From contig DASUUH010000141.1 of the NCBI GenBank assembly GCA_036374175.1, positions 1 to 64,000 on the forward strand: a DNA stretch of 64,000 nucleotides, written 5' to 3'. The position numbers were made by a program, and so were the translations under genes. The stretch is from JASLBX01 sp036374175 (GTDB lineage: Bacteria > Actinomycetota > Actinomycetes > Jiangellales > Jiangellaceae). Of this stretch, positions 59,723-64,000 are shown one piece after another (positions within the stretch are counted from its first letter, which is position 1; the number at the start of each line of letters is the position of its first letter). The notes under the pieces were generated by a model, which made no database searches, was not told the origin of the DNA, and saw only the letters and a list, made by a program, of their open reading frames with translations.

Positions 59723-60160
59723 ATGGATACCGCCTCGACCGTCAACCCGTCGATCCTGGAGAACAGACCGCGCAGCCGTCCGATATTCCGGGTGGCCGGC
59801 ATCGGCGCCCTGGCGGCAACGGCCGCCAACGTGGCGCTGTGGGCCGGCGGGCGCGCATCGGACGTCGGTTTCGGAGTGAGCCCGGCCGCAGGCGACCCGT
59901 TCCAGGTCGGGGCCGTCCTGGTGATTGTGACGACTCTGCTCGTGTTCGCCGCCGGCTCGGCGGTCCTCTCGCTGGCGGCCCGGCGTTCCCGGCAGATGGT
60001 GCGGGTTGTGATCGCCGCAGCCGCCGTGTTCGCCGTGGCATCGACCGCGGGGCCACTGTCGACAGCCGACGACACCGCGTCCGGATTGCTGCTGACGGCG
60101 ATGCACCTGGTCACCGGCGCCATCTTCGTGGGCATGGCGGCGCGGGTCAGGGTGTCATGA
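59723..60160 (+). CDS. Four-helix membrane protein (DUF6069-like)
   Basis: The 145-residue protein has four hydrophobic helices at about 24-42 (AGIGALAATAANVALWAGG), 63-83, 92-112 and 120-140. The layout is that of DUF6069 proteins, which often accompany ECF41 or SigJ-type factors. GAAGGAGGA precedes the ATG. It has the mirror-image ECF41 promoter, so it is probably the main target of the adjacent sigma factor. Function unknown. Confidence 0.78.
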   Translation: MDTASTVNPSILENRPRSRPIFRVAGIGALAATAANVALWAGGRASDVGFGVSPAAGDPFQVGAVLVIVTTLLVFAAGSAVLSLAARRSRQMVRVVIAAAAVFAVASTAGPLSTADDTASGLLLTAMHLVTGAIFVGMAARVRVS

Positions 60161-60205
60161 GGCTGCGTGTCAAGAGCAGTGTCGGCAAACGGGACTGGTG
60201 GTCAA

Positions 60206-61162
60206 CTAGGAAGCTTTGGCTATCGCCTTCTCGAGCTCGTCCCGCGACATGTTCGATCGGCCTAAGATGTCCAGCTCGCTGGCCCGGTCGTACAGCTCCT
60301 TCTTGCTCAACTCGGTCAGCTCGCCCGCTCCGCGCCGTTTCGGTGCCGCCCCGCCGCGGCCGCCACGCCGCGACCCGCCGCGCGCGCGGGCCTGCTCGAT
60401 GCTCTGCTTGAGCGCAGCCATCAGGTCGACGACGTTCTCCTCTGGCTCCTCCGCCGCCACGATCTCCGGTTCCTTGCCACTGGCCTTCTGCTCGATGAGC
60501 TTGAGAACCCGCTCCCGGTGAGTGTCGTGGTACCGCTCGGGGTCCCAAGCGACGGTGAGTTCGCTGATGAGGCGCATCGCAGTGTCGAGCTCACGTTTGG
60601 GCAGCTCGCGCCTGTCCGGTAGCGACCCCACCGTCTCGACCGGGTCGCGGACCTCGTCGGCGAAGTGCATCGTGTTCAGGACGAGCACATCCTGCCGGGC
60701 CCGGATGGCGGCAAGATATTGCCTGTTCCGCATCACGAGGGTGGCGATGCCGGCCAGGCTGGCTCGTTTCATCGCCTCGCGCAGCAGCGCGTAGGCATGC
60801 TCGCTGGCCTCGTCCCTCGGTGCGAGGTAATACGCCCGCTCGAAGTAGATCGGGTCGATGTCGGCGAGTTCGACGAAGTCGTCTATCGCGATAGACCGTG
60901 ATGATTCGGGGGCGACGCTCTCGAGTTCTTCCTGCGTGACGATGACGTGGTCGCCGCTCGGGGTCTCGTAACCCTTCGCCACGTTGTCGTACTCGACTTC
61001 GCGTTCGGATCCTTCGGCCACCCGCCTGTTGCGGATTCGCTTGCCGGTGCCTTTCTCGAACTGGTGGAACGAGACGGTCATCTCATCCGTCGCGGAGTAC
61101 AGGCCGACACCGACGTTGACCAGCCCGAACGTAATGGCGCCTTGCCACACCGGTCGAACCAT
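60206..61162 (-). CDS. ku: Non-homologous end-joining protein Ku
   Basis: The 318-residue bacterial Ku begins VRPVWQGAITFGLVNVGVGL and has the core beta-barrel through about residue 250 (YYLAPRDEASEHAYALLREA). A basic linker (GGSRRGGRGGAAPKRRG) and a C-terminal SAP/Rho-N-like helix pair follow (ELYDRASELDILGRSNMSRD). It forms a homodimeric ring on DNA ends and recruits LigD. Its start overlaps the upstream 101-residue gene by ATGA. Confidence 0.93.
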   Translation of the reverse strand: MVRPVWQGAITFGLVNVGVGLYSATDEMTVSFHQFEKGTGKRIRNRRVAEGSEREVEYDNVAKGYETPSGDHVIVTQEELESVAPESSRSIAIDDFVELADIDPIYFERAYYLAPRDEASEHAYALLREAMKRASLAGIATLVMRNRQYLAAIRARQDVLVLNTMHFADEVRDPVETVGSLPDRRELPKRELDTAMRLISELTVAWDPERYHDTHRERVLKLIEQKASGKEPEIVAAEEPEENVVDLMAALKQSIEQARARGGSRRGGRGGAAPKRRGAGELTELSKKELYDRASELDILGRSNMSRDELEKAIAKAS

Positions 61163-61467
61163 CAGCGCTGCTCCTTACTTCGGTTGCCGGCGGCGCCCCG
61201 GTTGTCGGGGCCGCTTCGGTCGGCTGGGCCGGTGCCGTCACTTGGAGCCGGTGGGCCGGGCGAGGGATGCTCGACGAGCGCCAGAACGCGACTGGCCATG
61301 AATCGAGCGGTGCGCACTGGAGTGCCGCTGCGCGTGACCTCAGTGACCTCGACGACCCCGCGCCCGACGGTGACTTCTACCCGGCGACCGGCTTTGCTGG
61401 CCGTGACCTCGTAGCGCCGCGTCGTGTCCCCCGCATCAACGACGATCTCGACCGTGTCGCCTTTCAT
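61162..61467 (-). CDS. Conserved hypothetical protein upstream of ku
   Basis: The 101-residue protein has a beta-rich first 55 residues (VEIVVDAGDTTRRYEVTASK, RVEVTVGRGVVEVTEVTRSG), a short helix (VRTARFMASRVLALVEH) and a Pro/Gly-rich tail. It overlaps ku by ATGA, so the two are co-translated. A link to end joining is suggested by context only. Confidence 0.68.
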   Translation of the reverse strand: MKGDTVEIVVDAGDTTRRYEVTASKAGRRVEVTVGRGVVEVTEVTRSGTPVRTARFMASRVLALVEHPSPGPPAPSDGTGPADRSGPDNRGAAGNRSKEQR

Positions 61468-61507
61468 ATCGATTACCGCGACTGGTGCGCGGCCTCCTGC
61501 CGGATAA

Positions 61508-61532
61508 ATACCCCAGACGGCACCTGCTTAAC
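61508..61532 (-). promoter_or_regulatory. Weak SigB-type promoter candidate of the ku operon
   Basis: GTTA, 15 bases, then GGGTAT on the minus strand, 40 nt before the first ATG. The -10 is perfect; the -35 misses its last T (a GCGT at N17 is an alternative). Confidence 0.4.
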
Positions 61533-61578
61533 GCTGGACACGTCGTTACCACCTGGCCACGCCGGGTACGCAGGGGAC

Positions 61579-61602
61579 GCATAACGACGCGATCGCGGGT
61601 AC
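61579..61602 (+). promoter_or_regulatory. SigB-type promoter candidate of the copper-binding protein gene
   Basis: GCAT, 14 bases, then GGGTAC, 55 nt before the ATG at 61658. Confidence 0.4.
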
Positions 61603-61657
61603 GAGTGGTCGGCATGCCGGCCGGCCCACCGTGGTCCGCCCGCACGAGGTGAGAGAC

Positions 61658-62071
61658 ATGACCGTAGTGGAGCAGATGCTGGACGATCATCCTGACATTA
61701 AGGACAAGGCCGACTTCCCGGCGCTTCGAGAATGCATCGAGGCGTGCTACGAGTGTGCCCAGGCCTGCACCGCGTGTGCCGATGCGTGCCTAGCCGAACC
61801 CAGCGTGGCGGACCTGCGCGAGTGCATCAGACTGAACCTGGATTGCGCGGACGTGTGTGAGGCGACCGGCCGGCTGCTCTCGCGGCGCACGGCCGAATCG
61901 CCCGACGTGCGTCAAGCGATCCTGTCCGCATGTGTCGTCGCGTGCCGCGTGTGCGCGGATGAATGCGAACGCCACGCGGCCGAACACCGGCACTGCGCTA
62001 CGTGCGCCGAAGCATGCCGCCGTTGCCAGCAGGCCTGTAGCGCGCTACTGGAGGGGCTGGCCGCCGCCTAG
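61658..62071 (+). CDS. Cys-rich four-helix-bundle copper-binding protein (DUF326/Csp-like)
   Basis: The 137-residue protein is a four-helix bundle lined with Cys at i, i+3/i+4 spacing: CIEACYECAQACTACADACL (about residues 25-44), CIRLNLDCADVCEATGRLL, CVVACRVCADECERHAAEH, CATCAEACRRCQQACSALL. Such Csp/DUF326 proteins store Cu(I) in the helical core. No signal peptide is present, so it is cytosolic (Csp3-like). GAGGTGAGAG precedes the ATG. It ends with a 4-bp overlap with a convergent gene. Confidence 0.88.
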   Translation: MTVVEQMLDDHPDIKDKADFPALRECIEACYECAQACTACADACLAEPSVADLRECIRLNLDCADVCEATGRLLSRRTAESPDVRQAILSACVVACRVCADECERHAAEHRHCATCAEACRRCQQACSALLEGLAAA

Positions 62072-62595
62072 TCGGCCGATTCGGGCGGCAGCTCGCCGGG
62101 CGGCGCAAGCTCGTCCGGCGAGGGCCGCTCGTCGGGTTCCACCGGTGCATCCGCCGCGGACGTGTTCGCTGGAGGCAGGAGTTCGTCGTCTGGGCGCACC
62201 TCGTCGGGCGGGGGCGGGACGTCGGCTGCCGTCGGCGGCACCTGCACGACGTGTACGGCGGCTTCTTCGGCGGGTCCGGTGCGATCCTCTGGTGCTGATG
62301 CAGGCTCGTCGGGCTCTTCGCGAGCCAGCCTGACGTCGAAGGGTTCCCCGGCCGCCTGTTCCATCGCGGTCGTTCCGTACTCGGCGGAACCGACGGGAAC
62401 GTCGGTCGGAGCAGCGGGCACCTCTGGGTCAGGGACCTCTCCCCACCCAGAGGTCCGGTCATCGGCCGGTACACCTTCGGAATCCAGGTCGGCCCCCGGG
62501 TCTCGGTTCTGGTCGGTCCCTGCTTCGGCTGCGACCGCCTCGTCAGGGTCGATGCCGACGTCGTCGATGTCGTTACGCCATCGTGGGTCGGTCAT
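62068..62595 (-). CDS. Acidic DUF5709-like protein
   Basis: The 175-residue, strongly acidic protein resembles the DUF5709 family in IDDVGIDPDEAVAAEAGTDQ and the segment EYGTTAMEQAAGEPFDVRLA with REEPD (about residues 75-100). The C-terminal half is Pro/Glu/Asp-rich and probably disordered. It overlaps the upstream plasmid-stabilisation-like gene by ATGA; an open frame extending upstream is not used. Confidence 0.72.
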   Translation of the reverse strand: MTDPRWRNDIDDVGIDPDEAVAAEAGTDQNRDPGADLDSEGVPADDRTSGWGEVPDPEVPAAPTDVPVGSAEYGTTAMEQAAGEPFDVRLAREEPDEPASAPEDRTGPAEEAAVHVVQVPPTAADVPPPPDEVRPDDELLPPANTSAADAPVEPDERPSPDELAPPGELPPESAD

Positions 62596-62912
62596 CGGCT
62601 CACGGCCTTCTCTAGCTCGCGCTTTGTCATCTTGGACCGGCCCTTGATGTTCTTCTTCTTGGCTTCGTTGTACAGCTGTTCCTTGGTGCGCCCGCCAGGC
62701 CCGGAGCCGGAGCGTTTGCCGCCACGGCGGCTCGAGGACATGTCCTGGGTGGAACTCTTGCTGCTCTGCTTCGCCGTACCCTTGCGCGCCCGCTCCTTGT
62801 TGACCGTCCGGGCCGCGATCTCCTCGGCTCGTTTGGATCCGCGATCCTTGAGGCCTTCCTTGATGTGCTCGTACTGCCGCTCTTCCTTCTTCGTCCACTG
62901 CTGCTGAGGCAT
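62592..62912 (-). CDS. Plasmid-stabilisation-like small basic protein
   Basis: The 106-residue basic protein reads PQQQWTKKEERQYEHIKEGL at the N terminus. A Ser/Gly/Arg-rich linker follows, then a C-terminal Rho-N/SAP-like motif (RTKEQLYNEAKKKNIKGRSK followed by MTKRELEKAV). Annotated relatives are called plasmid stabilisation protein, without proven function. GGAGG lies upstream of the ATG at 62912, and a perfect SigB-type promoter 24 nt before it drives this gene and the DUF5709-like gene. The C-terminal motif resembles the end of Ku at 60.2 kb. Confidence 0.8.
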   Translation of the reverse strand: MPQQQWTKKEERQYEHIKEGLKDRGSKRAEEIAARTVNKERARKGTAKQSSKSSTQDMSSSRRGGKRSGSGPGGRTKEQLYNEAKKKNIKGRSKMTKRELEKAVSR

Positions 62913-62935
62913 GGTCGTCACCTCCAACTGGTGCG

Positions 62936-62960
62936 GTACCCGACCCGGCCAGCGGCAAAC
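62936..62960 (-). promoter_or_regulatory. SigB-type promoter of the plasmid-stabilisation-like operon
   Basis: A perfect GTTT-N15-GGGTAC on the minus strand, about 24 nt before the ATG at 62912. Confidence 0.72.
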
Positions 62961-62966
62961 GGCACG

Positions 62967-63599
62967 TTATCTCTGCACGTCAGCCGCGACGTCTTTGGAC
63001 AATGCCGCCCGAACGCATCCCGCCGCGAGCTTCACGAACGCGCCCTGCGGGGCGTATGACGCCAGCCGCGCCGGCGTCCTGGGAAGGCCAACCCGTTCTG
63101 CGCCCTGTGCCACCTTGGCGTCGACGTAGGGTGCGATGTCCGGCCAGATGCCTTGGACCTCGCGGCAGAAGATCGCTGCACCCGCCCGTCCGATGCCGGG
63201 CACCTCCTGAACCAGCGCCTCGAGCTTGCGGGTGCTGCCAGCCTCTTCATGCATCCGGCGCAGATCACCAACCCACCGGTCCAGAACGAGTTCGGCGCCG
63301 TTACCCAGCATCGTGGATGTGCGTTCGTCGTACCGCCGGTAATGCCCGCGCCCGAGGGCGTCGACGCGCTGCTGCCAGCCAGCGTCCCGCATCGCCTTCG
63401 GGGTGCGGTATCCCGCCTTGAACAGTTCGCGGGCGGCGGCGACCGCAACGTCTGCGCTGATCCGGGCGGACAACAAAACGGACAGAACCAATAGCTGGTA
63501 CAGCGGAGCGGGGGCGTCTTTGAGCTTGATACCGGCCTGTTCGGCATACGTGGTGCCGTGGCGCTCGATGAGCGCACCGGCAACGTCCTGTTTGGTCAT
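62967..63599 (-). CDS. Endonuclease III-like HhH-GPD protein
   Basis: The 210-residue protein has the alpha-helical fold of EndoIII-like proteins, with YQLLVLSVLLSARISADVAV (about residues 33-52) and the helix-hairpin-helix VQEVPGIGRAGAAIFCREVQ (about 129-148). The EndoIII catalytic Lys and the four-Cys iron-sulfur cluster are not evident: the loop reads GRAGAAIF, and the C terminus has only one Cys. It may be a structural DNA-binding relative rather than an active glycosylase. Confidence 0.75.
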   Translation of the reverse strand: MTKQDVAGALIERHGTTYAEQAGIKLKDAPAPLYQLLVLSVLLSARISADVAVAAARELFKAGYRTPKAMRDAGWQQRVDALGRGHYRRYDERTSTMLGNGAELVLDRWVGDLRRMHEEAGSTRKLEALVQEVPGIGRAGAAIFCREVQGIWPDIAPYVDAKVAQGAERVGLPRTPARLASYAPQGAFVKLAAGCVRAALSKDVAADVQR

Positions 63600-63648
63600 C
63601 CGCGCGCTGCTTTTCGTGCTCGAGGCGAGGCGCCCGATAGAGGTAGCT

Positions 63649-63688
63649 CTTCTGGGGCGTCAGCTCAGTCGCGCTGACGCCCCAGAAG
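63649..63688 (-). terminator. Strong hairpin terminator
   Basis: Perfect 16-base arms (CTTCTGGGGCGTCAGC and its complement) at 63649-63664 and 63673-63688 around 8 bases. It lies just after the stop of the leftward 73-residue membrane protein gene and separates it from the EndoIII-like gene. Confidence 0.7.
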
Positions 63689-63705
63689 GTCGCCCGCTGG
63701 GTGGA

Positions 63706-63927
63706 TCAGTACGCGGGCGGCTCGTCGTCGTAGGTTCGTTCTGTGACGGTTCTGCCGGCGCGACGCCGAGGCGCGAACACCAGCAGCTCCAACAGGATGG
63801 CCAGGGCTCCGGCAATCATCAAGATCCAGCCCATGACGTCCACGGACACGCCAGCCGGATCCCACTCGATGGCGAACGCCAGGATGGCGCCAATCGCCAG
63901 CAGGAAAATTCCAACACCAATGCCCAT
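63706..63927 (-). CDS. Small two-helix membrane protein (DUF6458-like)
   Basis: The 73-residue protein has two membrane helices (GIGVGIFLLAIGAILAFAIE, about 2-21; VMGWILMIAGALAILLELLV, about 31-50) and a basic tail (APRRRAGRTVTERTYDDEPP). It resembles small actinobacterial membrane proteins of the DUF6458 type. The ATG at 63927 follows AAGGAGGAG; a TTG at 63945 lies before the ribosome binding site and is rejected. A GTGT-N15-GGGTAG promoter lies 28 nt upstream. Confidence 0.78.
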   Translation of the reverse strand: MGIGVGIFLLAIGAILAFAIEWDPAGVSVDVMGWILMIAGALAILLELLVFAPRRRAGRTVTERTYDDEPPAY

Positions 63928-63954
63928 CAGTAGCTCCTCCTTCAAGGGTTAGGG

Positions 63955-63979
63955 CTACCCCAGATATGGCGGCTCACAC
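63955..63979 (-). promoter_or_regulatory. SigB-type promoter of the terminal small membrane protein gene
   Basis: GTGT, 15 bases, then GGGTAG on the minus strand, 27 nt before the ATG at 63927, which also has a strong Shine-Dalgarno. Confidence 0.5.
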
Positions 63980-64000
63980 CTGATTGCTCGATTTCAACCA

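Overview
The window is GC-rich DNA in which nearly every gene uses GTG/ATG starts and short ATGA or GTGA overlaps. It carries a SigB/SigF-type stress sigma factor, an ECF41 sigma factor, Ku plus LigD, BON, Dps and four-helix copper proteins and many apparently leaderless promoters. This fits an Actinomycetota chromosome, probably a soil or halotolerant actinomycete; the genus cannot be fixed from the sequence. I saw no rRNA, tRNA, CRISPR array, IS element or phage gene.

Region 1 (1-17.8 kb) is a nitrogen-heterocycle catabolic island. DUF1116 and FdrA genes run leftward. Running rightward are a three-subunit xanthine-dehydrogenase-type molybdenum hydroxylase, a CoxG-like protein, an amidase, a cytosine-deaminase-like amidohydrolase, and HyuA and HyuB. 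After a secreted PQQ-type sugar dehydrogenase on the other strand come carbamate kinase and a barbiturase/cyanuric acid amidohydrolase family enzyme. Two near-identical 16-bp palindromes sit in the divergent promoter. I infer an oxidative pyrimidine (barbiturate) route in which FdrA/DUF1116 and carbamate kinase recover ATP from the carbamoyl group of ureidomalonate.

Region 2 (17.8-25.3 kb) is stress signalling. It holds the SigB-like factor, a bacterial eRF1-like (baeRF-type) gene interrupted by an in-frame TAA just before its GGQ-equivalent motif, a STAS antagonist, a GAF-SpoIIE phosphatase, a BON protein, and a polysaccharide pyruvyltransferase/FAD-oxidoreductase pair. Region 3 (25.3-35.3 kb) is sugar metabolism: phosphoketolase, beta-phosphoglucomutase and a GH65 disaccharide phosphorylase, converging on a complete sugar ABC transporter.

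Region 4 (35.5-49.7 kb) has a second STAS protein and an SRPBCC protein, then a tightly packed nine-gene glycan cluster: carbamoyltransferase, GT2, GT9, two GT4-type genes, GmhA, HldE, SDR and GT9. A UDP-glucuronate-decarboxylase-like epimerase faces it. Next to it lies a deletion-fused remnant of a membrane-protein/DUF421 gene pair.

Region 5 (49.7-64 kb) is a stress and repair block: PEBP, Dps, sulfotransferase, site-2 protease with CBS domains, LigD (PE-ligase), a group 2 sigma-70, ECF41 with its divergent DUF6069-like target, Ku, a copper-binding four-helix protein, DUF5709, a plasmid-stabilisation-like protein and an EndoIII-like protein.

Two themes run across regions 2-5. First, many genes are preceded by GNNT-N14-16-GGGTA(C/T) boxes of the sigma-B type, often only about 10 nt before the start codon, so a SigB regulon with leaderless mRNAs is predicted. 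Second, two families of long, nearly perfect hairpins (three and two copies) lie at gene ends and look like dispersed terminator repeats.
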